From Teredinibacter purpureus (GTDB taxonomy: Bacteria; Pseudomonadota; Gammaproteobacteria; Pseudomonadales; Cellvibrionaceae), in assembly GCF_014217335.1 (NCBI RefSeq), contig NZ_CP060092.1:575501-639500 (forward strand): DNA of 64,000 nt, written 5' to 3'. Under the pieces are notes generated by a model. The model did no database searches and was not told where the DNA came from. It saw only the letters and a program-made list of their open reading frames with translations. Below are positions 1-8,645 of the stretch, in pieces. Numbering within the stretch: position 1 is the stretch's first letter; each line of letters begins with the position of its first letter. Position numbers and translations under genes: made by a program.

Positions 1-1407
1 TAGGCTGCCATCAGTGCTCGCGTCCTCTATGTATTTCACGCAGGCTTGCAACCCACCTGCCAGCGCGTTCTGTTCGCCCGTAAAAAATAACGCAACCTCA
101 ATATCTTTCAAGCTGTTAGGCCCAAAGCCAAGATCGGGGTCAGATAAGCGCACGGTGGTACCTACAACGTCAGAAAACGCTTGTGCGCCTTCGGGTAAAC
201 GCACGGCTCTATCAAAATCATCTGCGGAAATAAAATCGTCCCCGGTGAAATCGTTATGCCGAAGCTCCGAAACAAACGAATCGGCGCCGCTTAAACTGCC
301 AGTAAGGCTAACGACGGCTTCACTGTTTTCAGGTTCGGTAATAAAATTAATGGCGTTATCAAGGCTAAGGTCTGTACTGCCTATTTCATCTAGACCTTTT
401 ACCACCACCGTTTCGATTAATCTTACACCGCCGATAATCTCTTCTATTGTGGTGGCGGGAATTTCGGTATTAAAAATTTCATTTACTACAACAGGAATCG
501 TTTGGGTAATATCAATAACACGGCTAAACCCGTTTGGCACTTCTACCGAACCCATATCGGGCGGAAGGTCAAATTCGCGTAACGTGTAAATATCGCGTAT
601 AGACGCTTCGGCGCTGTCCAAAATAGACGCCAAGCTTGCTTCACTTTGTAGTACCGTATTTAAATCGGTGTTGGGTATTACCAACTGCTCCGCTAGGCTG
701 CGGTATACCGACTGGCTCGCATCATTAGGCGTGCCCAAATTATTGCCAATCTCGCTGTAAACATCGGTAATTCGATCCGACATTAACGATACTGATTTAT
801 GCACGGTGAGTGCCTTATTCAACAGTGAAAGATTAAAGCTGTCAGCATGCAGATAATCGATATCGAGGTCGCCATCCTCTAACCCCAAAGATAACAATAA
901 TGCTGATTGCGTTTCGGAGTCGTCCAGCACGGTAACCAACGTTGACAGGGGCGTTATGAGTATGTCGTTTTCAACACCAAAATCCACTCGACGACTCATT
1001 TGCCCAAAGAATGGCTCGCCTGTAAGAATGTCATAGCCGCTATCAATTCGAATGGTAAAATTCGCAATATCAGTTGTTAAATTAAGGCAGTATTGCTGTA
1101 AATTAGCACTCGCGCCTGCAGCACAATAGTCCGTATCGGTGTTGGGGTTATAACTGAAATAGCCTTCGTTATCCGTAAAGGCAAAGGGCTCCCACGGGTC
1201 GCGGGTACCATTATTGTTGGTATCCACAAATACCGTCGCGCGCGCAAGATACCCATCGATTACTCGGCCGGTAAGCATTGTATTGATATTCGCTTGGGTA
1301 CCTTCATCTTGCCCCGAGCCGCCACACGCCACCATACCCACACACAGCCCTGATAAAGATACACACTTCAGGGCTCTAATAATTGCTACTGATTTCTGAT
1401 TAGCCAT
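1..1407 (-). CDS. Surface lipoprotein with calcium-loop-like motifs, partial (3' end outside window)
   Basis: The minus-strand frame is open from the ATG at 1405-1407 to base 1, giving 469 codons without a stop, so the C-terminus lies outside the window. The N-terminus is a lipoprotein signal peptide ending in a lipobox (GMVAC followed by GG, about residues 22-28). Next comes a segment VIDGYLARATVFVDTNNNG with a D-x-N-x-N-G acidic loop, a pattern seen in many gammaproteobacterial surface lipoproteins and resembling calcium-binding loops. A second acidic loop (DFTGDDFISADDF) lies near residue 405. No enzyme domain is recognised. It starts 25 bp behind the stop of the TraF-like gene on the same strand, so the two probably form an operon. 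The reading frame is certain; the function is unknown. Confidence 0.85.
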   Translation of the reverse strand, partial: MANQKSVAIIRALKCVSLSGLCVGMVACGGSGQDEGTQANINTMLTGRVIDGYLARATVFVDTNNNGTRDPWEPFAFTDNEGYFSYNPNTDTDYCAAGASANLQQYCLNLTTDIANFTIRIDSGYDILTGEPFFGQMSRRVDFGVENDILITPLSTLVTVLDDSETQSALLLSLGLEDGDLDIDYLHADSFNLSLLNKALTVHKSVSLMSDRITDVYSEIGNNLGTPNDASQSVYRSLAEQLVIPNTDLNTVLQSEASLASILDSAEASIRDIYTLREFDLPPDMGSVEVPNGFSRVIDITQTIPVVVNEIFNTEIPATTIEEIIGGVRLIETVVVKGLDEIGSTDLSLDNAINFITEPENSEAVVSLTGSLSGADSFVSELRHNDFTGDDFISADDFDRAVRLPEGAQAFSDVVGTTVRLSDPDLGFGPNSLKDIEVALFFTGEQNALAGGLQACVKYIEDASTDGSL

Positions 1408-1432
1408 TGAATACACCACTTATTTACTACCA

Positions 1433-2746
1433 TTAAAATTTCTGTTGAAAGCCAACCGAAAAACCAAACGTTCGCGGCACGGTAACCTCATCCACCACCA
1501 CACTTTCAAGCCCCCATGAGCCATCCAGTGTCAACCGACTAAAAAATGTCAGCCCAATATTGACGGTACTCAGTTCGGAACCCGCCATATTTTTACGAAA
1601 TCCCGCACGCCAATCTGGCCACCAATTACTCTTGGTCTGATAGTCGGTTGCGAGGGTTAACCATTGGTTTTCATGGCCGATAATATCTTCATAAACGGCC
1701 ATTTCCATTTCACCGCTAATAGACCAACGACCCGTCAAACTGTAAACACCGTCTAGCGTTGTTAGCGCATGCCGCGTGTGCTTTTCTTGCGATACAATTT
1801 CACCAATAACCTGGATAAAATAGGCCGCGGTATCGCAGTTACTACGCTCAATGCTGCCAGGATCAAAACCGTCACACTCCACGCCAATTGCGCCATAGTT
1901 ATAGGTTGGTGAATTTATATCAGTAATTGTTAGGCCCGCTCGATAACGCGGAGCTTGCAGCATCAGCCCTATATCTAACCCAACATTGGTGGTACTTTCC
2001 ATATTCTGATCGTAGCTGTCCTGTACAACATCTTCTATGGCTTCGCCATTAAGCTGTTGTAACGCGATAATTTGTTTACTTAACTCCATGCGAACAAAAT
2101 TAATTTTCACGCCGCCATAAAGCTTAAGTTTTCCCTCCTCTCCCATCGTCGCCAGCTCTTTGCTCAAGCCCGCTGATAGTCGTGTTTCTAGCCCACTCTT
2201 AAGATAAGCCGATGTATTAGTGGCAAACTTTCCGTTTTGAGAGTCGTAGATTAGCTCATCATCTAAAATACTCATTCCAATATTTGCGCCGTAATTAAAA
2301 TCTGCGAATAACGTGGCATCTAAAAATTCTGCTCGGTAATAAAAGGGCGAGAGTGGAGCGGTGAGCCCAAGGCTTGTTTTGCTATAACCGCTTTCACCCA
2401 TTTCAACTAGCACGTTATTAAAGCGATCCAACACTTCCTCAATGGGTTCATCCACCGAGGCAGGGTCGTCCAGAATATCGATAAGCTCATCAAGATCATC
2501 GATAAAATTATCGACCTCGCCTAACTCATAGGTATTCCAAACTGTCGGTAAATAATTGAAGCGAAAATTGTTGTTTTCGCTTACCGCCAAAGAGGCCGCT
2601 GCTGGATTCTTGCTTGCTACATGTATAGAAAATGAGGAGGGAATATTACCCGTAGTGTGATTCGCACCAATAAAAAGACCGTTTGAACCCGCGATAACAT
2701 TCTGTGCACTGCTAATAACTAATACTGTGAATAATACTTTTTTCAC
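1433..2746 (-). CDS. TraF-like outer-membrane protein (PF13729-type)
   Basis: The protein of about 437 residues resembles the conjugal-transfer TraF_2 family: an N-terminal signal peptide, an early G-x-N-H/P region, an acidic linker (residues about 85-105, rich in D and E) and a C-terminal beta-strand series ending in F, as expected of an outer-membrane barrel. The frame is open up to an ATG at 2764, but the bases AGGAAG inside that extension sit 7 nt before a GTG at 2746. The product from this GTG begins MKKVLFTVLVISSAQNVIA, a clean signal peptide, so 2746 is preferred. Despite the family name there are no conjugation genes nearby. It is upstream of, and probably cotranscribed with, the partial lipoprotein. 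A paralogue lies at 36960-38255. Family assignment is by overall pattern only. Confidence 0.7.
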   Translation of the reverse strand: MKKVLFTVLVISSAQNVIAGSNGLFIGANHTTGNIPSSFSIHVASKNPAAASLAVSENNNFRFNYLPTVWNTYELGEVDNFIDDLDELIDILDDPASVDEPIEEVLDRFNNVLVEMGESGYSKTSLGLTAPLSPFYYRAEFLDATLFADFNYGANIGMSILDDELIYDSQNGKFATNTSAYLKSGLETRLSAGLSKELATMGEEGKLKLYGGVKINFVRMELSKQIIALQQLNGEAIEDVVQDSYDQNMESTTNVGLDIGLMLQAPRYRAGLTITDINSPTYNYGAIGVECDGFDPGSIERSNCDTAAYFIQVIGEIVSQEKHTRHALTTLDGVYSLTGRWSISGEMEMAVYEDIIGHENQWLTLATDYQTKSNWWPDWRAGFRKNMAGSELSTVNIGLTFFSRLTLDGSWGLESVVVDEVTVPRTFGFSVGFQQKF

Positions 2747-3100
2747 GCCCAATCTTCCTTTCATGTGATGAAAACATCCGTTAACAGAAAAGAGTCTAGA
2801 CGGTTGACGATGATAAGCGGCGCCTCTTCTAAGGGATATGCAAAATCAATCTGGATCCTTAATAAGGCCCCTATGTTTCATATAACCCTATAACTTATCT
2901 ATCTAGAGCGGTATTTTTTAGTACCATTTCCCTCTTATCTTTACACAGTGGTTTATTTCTAATCGTGATTGTAGCGTCACCCTATACCGACTTTATCAGC
3001 ACTACGGCACCCGCATTACCCACACTCATCACCTAGGTCTATACTTTACGCTAAGTATACGTTTTACCGCTTCATTCTCGCCGGTCAGGAACCTCTATTA
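2747..3100. other. Divergent intergenic region, no gene seen
   Basis: This stretch of about 350 bp separates the TraF-like gene (minus) from the solute-binding-like gene (plus) and must carry both promoters. It is AT-rich. A TATACT hexamer at 3040-3045 is a possible -10 element for the plus-strand gene, but there is no convincing -35 partner. AGGA at about 3087-3090 is the likely ribosome site for the gene at 3101. No RNA gene or repeat was found. Confidence 0.4.
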
Positions 3101-4267
3101 ATGCCACAATTTTTTCGCAACCTTGTCGGTTTACTGGCACCTTTGTTGTCCTGCTTGAGTTTTTCAACGCCTGAACGACCACTTATTACCTTGCATACCT
3201 CGCTTGCCCCGCCCTACCAAGTACTTTCAAAGGGGGCACTCACAGGGAGCTCTGTAGAAACTATCACGTGTATTTTTGGCAAGATGAACCAGCCTTTTGA
3301 CATAGAGGTGGTGCCGTGGAATAGAGGCGTAAACTATTTTAAGCGTGGTAGAACGGATGGGTTATTTATCGCAATGGAGTCAACTGAATTAAATGTTGCA
3401 GGCAAATTATCTGACCCATTGGCCCTCGAAAAATGGTATTGGTATTTTCGCGATAAAGATATTGCTCATAGGCTTAGCGCTAACCCTTCTATTGCAATCG
3501 GTGCCATTTTAAGCAGTAATCAACATTTATGGCTTACTGGCCGGCACTACGTGATTAAAAATGAGGTGACCGAAACAGAACAATTACTGCATTTACTCGC
3601 GATAAACCGTATCGATACCTTTCTAGCAGACAGTAGAACTTTTCATGAGGAGTCTATTCGCTTCGGTGTCGCACCCAACCAAATATTTTCTCGTTTTTCA
3701 CGTTACATGCCGTTGGGCATTTATTTTTCAAACGATCTATTAGCAAAAGACCCACAATTTTTGGCGCTATTTAATAGCCTTATACCAGCCTGCTCTCCAC
3801 TAGTGATGCACTTGGACAGCGGTGAAAAAGCACAACTGAAACAACAGTCTGAGTGGGTATTAAACCTGCTGAATCAAGACTCTACTATTTTTCGATCTCT
3901 TCACGACAGCAATAAGGCCATTTCTGCGCCTCAGTATCAACACAACGATAATTTATCTGGCTACATTCAACGACAATACGTCGATGTGTTTACGTTGGTT
4001 TCTGAGATTACAGTTTACGATTTACACGGAACAACCATAGCCTCTAGTGGGCATTCCAAGGGCCATAAAATGACACCATCGCTCACAGATCTTTCCCTTA
4101 GTACACACAGGAAGGGTGAAATCACTATAATGCCTATTCGGTTTCACCACTCCACCCATAGTTTTCAGTCTGCGGTTCACACAGGTTTGTTCGACTCACA
4201 AACAAACACGCGCATTGGCACTATTGTGTTGGGTATAAATGTAGAAAAAGCACTCACTCAAGATTAG
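3101..4267 (+). CDS. Periplasmic solute-binding-like protein with a C-terminal sensor-like domain
   Basis: The 388-residue protein has a weak signal-like N-terminus (hydrophobic to about residue 23), then a domain of the bacterial extracellular solute-binding family 3 type, about residues 28-240 (ITLHTSLAPPYQVLSKGALTG, then a hydrophobic/aromatic ligand-pocket region with WNRG and DGLF). Residues about 270-388 are not part of that fold: they contain VSEITVYDLHGTTIASSG and end RIGTIVLGINVEKAL, which resembles one half of an extracytoplasmic Cache/PAS-like sensor. No permease or ATPase genes are adjacent, so a role in sensing rather than transport is inferred. The next gene begins 8 bp after its stop. 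The domain reading is tentative. Confidence 0.65.
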   Translation: MPQFFRNLVGLLAPLLSCLSFSTPERPLITLHTSLAPPYQVLSKGALTGSSVETITCIFGKMNQPFDIEVVPWNRGVNYFKRGRTDGLFIAMESTELNVAGKLSDPLALEKWYWYFRDKDIAHRLSANPSIAIGAILSSNQHLWLTGRHYVIKNEVTETEQLLHLLAINRIDTFLADSRTFHEESIRFGVAPNQIFSRFSRYMPLGIYFSNDLLAKDPQFLALFNSLIPACSPLVMHLDSGEKAQLKQQSEWVLNLLNQDSTIFRSLHDSNKAISAPQYQHNDNLSGYIQRQYVDVFTLVSEITVYDLHGTTIASSGHSKGHKMTPSLTDLSLSTHRKGEITIMPIRFHHSTHSFQSAVHTGLFDSQTNTRIGTIVLGINVEKALTQD

Positions 4268-4275
4268 AGAGTTAG

Positions 4276-4638
4276 ATCATCGAACGCTACGAACAAATTT
4301 GGAAAACAATACAAACCGTACCTTTTGGCACGGTAGCCAGTTATGGTCAAATTGCCACACTGGCTAACCTGCCTGGCCGCGCAAGGTTGGTGGGGCATTG
4401 CATTAGTCAAGCACCCGCTTCATGGGCGTTACCATGGCATCGAGTTTTACGTGCATCGGGTCAACTGGCGTTTGCTGAACACTCCAAAAATGGAGTAAGG
4501 CAAAGGGATTTATTACAAAAAGAGGGCGTTGAGGTGGTCAATAATAGGGTGGCCATGAGGGCCTTTCAGTGGGCGCCCAATCTAGAAGATTTTTTTAAGC
4601 TAACACACGATAGTGAAACGACGTTTACGCCGCTTTAA
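4276..4638 (+). CDS. Alkyltransferase-like (Atl/MGMT-like) DNA-binding protein, no canonical start codon
   Basis: The frame gives about 120 residues of the C-terminal DNA-binding domain of O6-alkylguanine DNA alkyltransferases: VPFGTVASYGQIA, the arginine-finger region RARLVG, and LPWHRV. In true transferases the last motif is PCHRV; here tryptophan replaces the catalytic cysteine (residue 54), which defines Atl proteins. These bind O6-alkylguanine and hand it to nucleotide excision repair. Homology begins at once after an in-frame TAG at 4273-4275, and the only codons in the expected start position are two ATC codons (4276, 4279); the first ATG is at 4387, inside the domain. Start by AUC, perhaps by translational coupling to the gene ending 8 bp upstream, or a mutated start are both possible. 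It overlaps the convergent cyclase gene by 14 bp. Confidence 0.75.
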   Translation: MIERYEQIWKTIQTVPFGTVASYGQIATLANLPGRARLVGHCISQAPASWALPWHRVLRASGQLAFAEHSKNGVRQRDLLQKEGVEVVNNRVAMRAFQWAPNLEDFFKLTHDSETTFTPL

Positions 4639-5911
4639 CACAATTTCGGCCATCGTTCTTCGCGCAATACACGGCTTCATCGGCGGCCTTAAATAGATGA
4701 TCAAAATTATCGTTAATGTCTGATAGTTGCGCCACACCAAAACTAGCCGTTAACTCAAGCCCTGCTGGTTTTTCGTGTTGAATACTCGCGCGTAATTCTT
4801 CTGCTTTTCGTAGCGCATTATCTAAGTTGCAGTGGCCTAAAAATACAATAAATTCTTCGCCGCCTATACGAGCAACTATATCTTCTGTTCTGCATTTATC
4901 TTGCAGTATTTTTGAAACAATCTTTAGTACTTCGTCGCCTTTATCGTGGCCCCAAGTGTCATTGACTTTTTTAAAGTGATCAACATCCAAGACTATAATG
5001 GAGTACGGAATATTGTGCCTTCTAGCTTCCTTTATACGACCATTCACCTGCGTAGCCATATAGTGACGATTGTATAAACCTGTCAGTTGATCATGCATGG
5101 CCAAATACTGCATTTCTTCACGCTGCTGTTCGACCATATCTAGCAGGCGTTTGTATTTTATAAGGTTTTCGGTACGCACGGTTAAATCTATTGTTTCTAT
5201 AGGCTTTACTAAATAATCGTTAGCACCCGCGCGTAGAAATTCATATTTTCGCGCTGGGTCATCGAGTGCTGTTGTGGCAAGTACGGGTGTACGGTGCCAT
5301 GGGTGGTCAACCCTCCTCACTTCATTAATAAATTCCATTCCTGTCATTTTTCCTTCAAGAAAGAAATCAACCACAATAACTTCTGGGTCGTAGTCTTTTG
5401 CATGTTTTAACGCTTCTTCTGCGGAAGTAAAACAATCACAATGGCAATGGTGTGACTCCAATATGGCCTTCAATACTAGTTGCTGGGGAAGGTCATCCTC
5501 AATAATAATGACACTATTCTCATTTTGCTTTGAATAGGCACCTCTCGATAAAAATTGATCGATATAGGTTTTGAACTTTCCTATTTCCGCACGAGAGAAT
5601 ATTTGGGTAAAACCAACAGCGTAATAGCTCTTATCGGCGTCGCTATTATTGGTGGTTAGAAGCACAAGGGGAGTATGCGCGTAGTTTTTAGCTGTACGTA
5701 AGGATAACGCAAAATATTCTGGCTCGTCATTTAGCGCAGCACTGGAGACAACAATTAAAGAATAAGGTGAATCGGTAGAATTGAGTTTTTCTAACGCTTC
5801 AGTTGCGTCATTAACAAATTCTGCTTTTATATTCGCTTTCTTAAAGATATCAGACAAAATAGCCTGAGCAGTTCGTGTATTCTCGACTATTAACGCAGTA
5901 TTTTTAACCAA
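4625..5911 (-). CDS. Response-regulator diguanylate cyclase (REC-REC-GGDEF)
   Basis: The 428-residue soluble protein should make cyclic di-GMP from two GTP. Residues about 1-120 form a receiver-like fold without the phosphoacceptor: the expected Asp position reads IVVSSAA. Residues about 137-255 form an intact receiver with the acidic pair EDD and phosphoacceptor D182 in VVDFF, and a conserved K in VKPIE. A short helix leads to the GGDEF domain (about 265-428) with active-site GGEEF at 350-354. RTED at 341-344, five residues before it, is an I-site for product inhibition. The architecture resembles PleD-type cyclases. There is no cognate kinase next to it. The 3' end overlaps the Atl gene on the opposite strand by 14 bp. 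Confidence 0.92.
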   Translation of the reverse strand: MVKNTALIVENTRTAQAILSDIFKKANIKAEFVNDATEALEKLNSTDSPYSLIVVSSAALNDEPEYFALSLRTAKNYAHTPLVLLTTNNSDADKSYYAVGFTQIFSRAEIGKFKTYIDQFLSRGAYSKQNENSVIIIEDDLPQQLVLKAILESHHCHCDCFTSAEEALKHAKDYDPEVIVVDFFLEGKMTGMEFINEVRRVDHPWHRTPVLATTALDDPARKYEFLRAGANDYLVKPIETIDLTVRTENLIKYKRLLDMVEQQREEMQYLAMHDQLTGLYNRHYMATQVNGRIKEARRHNIPYSIIVLDVDHFKKVNDTWGHDKGDEVLKIVSKILQDKCRTEDIVARIGGEEFIVFLGHCNLDNALRKAEELRASIQHEKPAGLELTASFGVAQLSDINDNFDHLFKAADEAVYCAKNDGRNCVKAA

Positions 5912-6052
5912 AACTGGTTGCTCATAAGTGTAATTTCACGACCCTCGCTTTTACACGTATTGGATCGTATCCATACCATTAAGATTGGCAACACTATCAA
6001 TAAGTCAGACCAACAATTGCCAACGCACTTTCTATAAAGTACTTATAGGAGA

Positions 6053-6268
6053 TTAGTCGTCCCAGGGGAGGTTATCAAGCATCTCTCTTCGACTACTGAT
6101 CATCTCCTCGTAAGTCTGTAAGGTACTTAAGTCTAACAGTTCATCCCTAATGCGTAAGCGTTCTAACTGGCGCTCTAGACAGGTTATTTCTCTTACTAGC
6201 TGCTGCTTCATTAGCGACGTATTATTATACGCCACACTGAGGTGCTGCATCTGATGTGCGCGGTTCAT
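6053..6268 (-). CDS. Small coiled-coil hypothetical protein
   Basis: This is a 71-residue ORF with a strong ribosome site (AGAAAGGG, 3 nt before the ATG at 6268). Residues about 18-62 are rich in L, E, R and Q with heptad-like spacing (LVREITCLERQLERLRIRD), so a coiled coil is likely. There is no signal peptide or membrane segment. It stands alone between the cyclase and cysQ, with 141 and 260 bp of non-coding DNA on either side. I do not recognise the family and assign no function. The ribosome site and amino-acid composition support it as a real gene. Confidence 0.6.
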   Translation of the reverse strand: MNRAHQMQHLSVAYNNTSLMKQQLVREITCLERQLERLRIRDELLDLSTLQTYEEMISSRREMLDNLPWDD

Positions 6269-6378
6269 ATCCCTTTCTTCCGTCGTTGTATTAATGAAAC
6301 CTATTCAGGCTTTTTTATAGCGTGAAAAGTGATGATGCCCTGCGTCTTGCGCTGGTCAGTAAAGCATAGACAAACTAC

Positions 6379-6465
6379 GTCGCGGGAACTGCGACGGGTT
6401 TACACTAATTAACGCTAAGAAAATTTGAAGCGCCACTTTTTTCTTCTTAGAAATTTGGCGTTAAT
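6379..6465. other. Stem-loop cluster between the small coiled-coil gene and cysQ
   Basis: Two structures are visible. CGTCGC / GCGACG with a 7-nt loop lies at 6379-6397. A longer nested hairpin at 6408-6465 has an outer ATTAACG / CGTTAAT pair and an inner CTAAGAA / TTCTTAG pair. Neither has a downstream U-tract in the direction of cysQ transcription. They could end cysQ transcription or be processed ends; the function is not shown by sequence. Confidence 0.35.
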
Positions 6466-6528
6466 ACCCAATATCACTAAAGAGGATAGTTCTGGCATCA
6501 GTAATCACTTAACAGGCAAAACCCTGCA

Positions 6529-7374
6529 TTACTGTGCCAGCAAGAGAGCGTGCCAATTAAAGTGCATATCCCCTATTACATAAAAATTGGGGTTTAGCAT
6601 ATTGGCTTTGGTGTTATACAGGAGGGGTTCTAAATCTGTAGTCATAACGGCGCCGCCTGCGGCTTCAACAATCGCTTGTGCGGCGGCGGTGTCCCATTCA
6701 CAGGTGGGCGCTAACCGTGGATAAAACATCGCCTTTCCTTCGGCCACCATACACAGCTTTAGGGAGCTACCAATACTGCTAATGGCAATAGGCCCCAAGG
6801 CATACTCTATTTTTGATATAAGGTTACTGACGGCTTCCGTACCATGGCGACGGCTCGCCACCACGGTAAAATTGGCTTTGGATTGTTGCAAGGCTGCTAT
6901 GGTCTCACAGTGTATCGGCTGGATATTGCCTTGCTGGCCGCTTGATTTCCATGCGCCAAGCCCCCGAATACTGCTATACACCACATTAGGCACCGGCACG
7001 TAGACCACTCCCATAACCGCAACGTGATTATCGATAAGCGCAACATTAACAGTGAATTCGCCATTACGATGAATAAATTCTTTAGTACCGTCTAACGGGT
7101 CGATCAGCCAATAACGGGACCATTGTTTGCGCTCGTCGAACGCAGGGATATTCGCTTCTTCAGACAATATTGGTATACCGGGCATTAGTTGCGCCAAGCC
7201 TTGCATTAAGATGCTGTTTGATGCGAGATCAGCACGTGTTACGGGCGAGTCGTCGCCTTTGGTTTGAATATCGTAGTTCTCGGGTGAACGGTAGATCTCA
7301 AGAATCACCTGTGCAGCGGTGCTACAGAGTTCGATAACGTTATGCAGTAATACCTTGTCAATAACCGCGGTCAT
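6529..7374 (-). CDS. cysQ: 3'(2'),5'-bisphosphate nucleotidase CysQ
   Basis: CysQ hydrolyses 3'-phosphoadenosine 5'-phosphate to AMP and phosphate, removing a by-product of sulfate assimilation. The 281-residue protein belongs to the inositol monophosphatase superfamily. The metal-binding residues are visible: E73 in SEEAN, then DPLDGT at 92-97, and WDTAAA near residue 225. The lysine-rich D-S-P-V-T-RAD segment near residue 44 is also typical. Its start overlaps the end of nudE by 4 bp (ATGA arrangement), so the two are translationally coupled. The length fits the family. Confidence 0.95.
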   Translation of the reverse strand: MTAVIDKVLLHNVIELCSTAAQVILEIYRSPENYDIQTKGDDSPVTRADLASNSILMQGLAQLMPGIPILSEEANIPAFDERKQWSRYWLIDPLDGTKEFIHRNGEFTVNVALIDNHVAVMGVVYVPVPNVVYSSIRGLGAWKSSGQQGNIQPIHCETIAALQQSKANFTVVASRRHGTEAVSNLISKIEYALGPIAISSIGSSLKLCMVAEGKAMFYPRLAPTCEWDTAAAQAIVEAAGGAVMTTDLEPLLYNTKANMLNPNFYVIGDMHFNWHALLLAQ

Positions 7375-7928
7375 TCGCCAGCCGATCTTTTCGCAAACAA
7401 CGCTTTAACCATGTATAGGGCCGCAATGGACCGCGCTTCGGTTAAATCTTGTCTCGCAACCAGCGTATCTAGTTCAGACAACCGAAACGTTTCCACCTCC
7501 AACGGCTCCGGCTCATCTCCTTCAGCCGTTTCAGGGTATAGGTCTTCGGCGAGCACCACTTGAGTATGATGTTGCATATAACTTGGCGACTGGCTAAAAC
7601 ATTTGAGTAAACGCAGCTTTTTTGAACCGTAGCCTACTTCTTCCATTAACTCTCTATTGGCCGCCGCTATAGCCTCCTCACCGCGCTCCACACGTCCCTT
7701 GGGCAAACCGAGTTCGTAATCTTCGACGCCAACACCGTACTCTCTAATGAGCAAAACTCTATCTTCATCCAGCATTGGGACTATAATCACCGCCGCGCTA
7801 CCGCTAGACGCAAGACGTTCGTAGGTACGCTCTTCTCCATTACTAAAGCGTAGTTCGACCTGCTGTACGCGAAACAAGCGGCTGCGAGCAACGTCTTCAC
7901 AATTGAGTATTTCGGGTTTTACCGGCAT
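7371..7928 (-). CDS. nudE: ADP compounds hydrolase NudE (Nudix)
   Basis: NudE cleaves ADP-ribose, Ap3A and NADH-type dinucleotides to AMP plus a phosphorylated product. The 185-residue protein carries a complete Nudix box at residues 78-100 (G-x5-E-x7-REL-x-EE-x-G, ending RELMEEVGY). Gene order supports the name: nudE lies beside yrfG, hslR and hslO here, as in Escherichia coli, though divergently. The start codon is 37 bp from the yrfG start on the other strand, so the promoters of both operons are compressed into or beyond this short gap. Confidence 0.93.
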   Translation of the reverse strand: MPVKPEILNCEDVARSRLFRVQQVELRFSNGEERTYERLASSGSAAVIIVPMLDEDRVLLIREYGVGVEDYELGLPKGRVERGEEAIAAANRELMEEVGYGSKKLRLLKCFSQSPSYMQHHTQVVLAEDLYPETAEGDEPEPLEVETFRLSELDTLVARQDLTEARSIAALYMVKALFAKRSAGE

Positions 7929-7965
7929 ATTAAACTTCCATTACGAAGGGTTGGGCATTATAGCA

Positions 7966-8640
7966 ATGATTGACTGGAGCACGATCGATACCGTTTTACT
8001 TGATATGGACGGTACACTCTTAGACCTACACTTTGATAATTATTTTTGGCTCACTCATCTACCTATGCGGTATGCAGAAGCCCATAACGTGAGTGAAACC
8101 GAGGCGAATCGGTTTTTAATGGAGCATATTCGACTCTACGAGGGTAGCTTACAATGGTATTGCTTAGACCACTGGTCTGAATTGGTCGACATGGATATTC
8201 CGGCACTAAAACGCGAAATCCAAGAAAAAATTAGAATTCGCCCCTATGCGGAAGATTTCCTTATTGCCTTGCGACAGCACCATAAGAAACTTGTATTGAT
8301 TACTAATGCGCACCCCAAAGGATTGGCCTTAAAGCTGGACGTCACAGAAATAGATCGACACCTTGATATTGTTATTTCGTCGCACGATTACCAGTTACCA
8401 AAAGAAGATATTCGCTTTTGGCACGCCTTACAAGCGCAGGAAAAATTCGACCCTGCTCGTACAGTTTTCATTGACGATACACCTAGAGTACTCGCTATGG
8501 CTCAAGAATACGGAATTGCACACTTAGTGTGTATCAATAAACCCGACAGCCAAAAGGCGTCGCAAAGGTCCGAGAAGTTTCTCGACATTTGTCATTTTGA
8601 TGAAATAATGCCGCCTTCTCGGTTCACTGAGTTCACTTAA
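7966..8640 (+). CDS. yrfG: HAD-family GMP/IMP nucleotidase YrfG
   Basis: YrfG is a cytoplasmic purine 5'-nucleotidase of the haloacid dehalogenase family. HAD motif I is DMDGT at residues 13-17 (D13 nucleophile, D15 acid/base). Motif II is LITNAH near residue 107 and motif IV is FIDDT near residue 168. The frame is open further upstream to 7903, but that part overlaps nudE. The ATG at 7966 gives 224 residues with the motif I distance usual for the family. It is the first gene of yrfG-hslR-hslO, with 5 bp to hslR. Confidence 0.92.
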   Translation: MIDWSTIDTVLLDMDGTLLDLHFDNYFWLTHLPMRYAEAHNVSETEANRFLMEHIRLYEGSLQWYCLDHWSELVDMDIPALKREIQEKIRIRPYAEDFLIALRQHHKKLVLITNAHPKGLALKLDVTEIDRHLDIVISSHDYQLPKEDIRFWHALQAQEKFDPARTVFIDDTPRVLAMAQEYGIAHLVCINKPDSQKASQRSEKFLDICHFDEIMPPSRFTEFT

Positions 8641-8645
8641 CTGTT

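Noticed and set aside
14..589. Plus-strand 191-codon frame
   Set aside because: It is antisense to the continuous minus-strand lipoprotein frame (1-1407), which has a lipobox and coherent domains.
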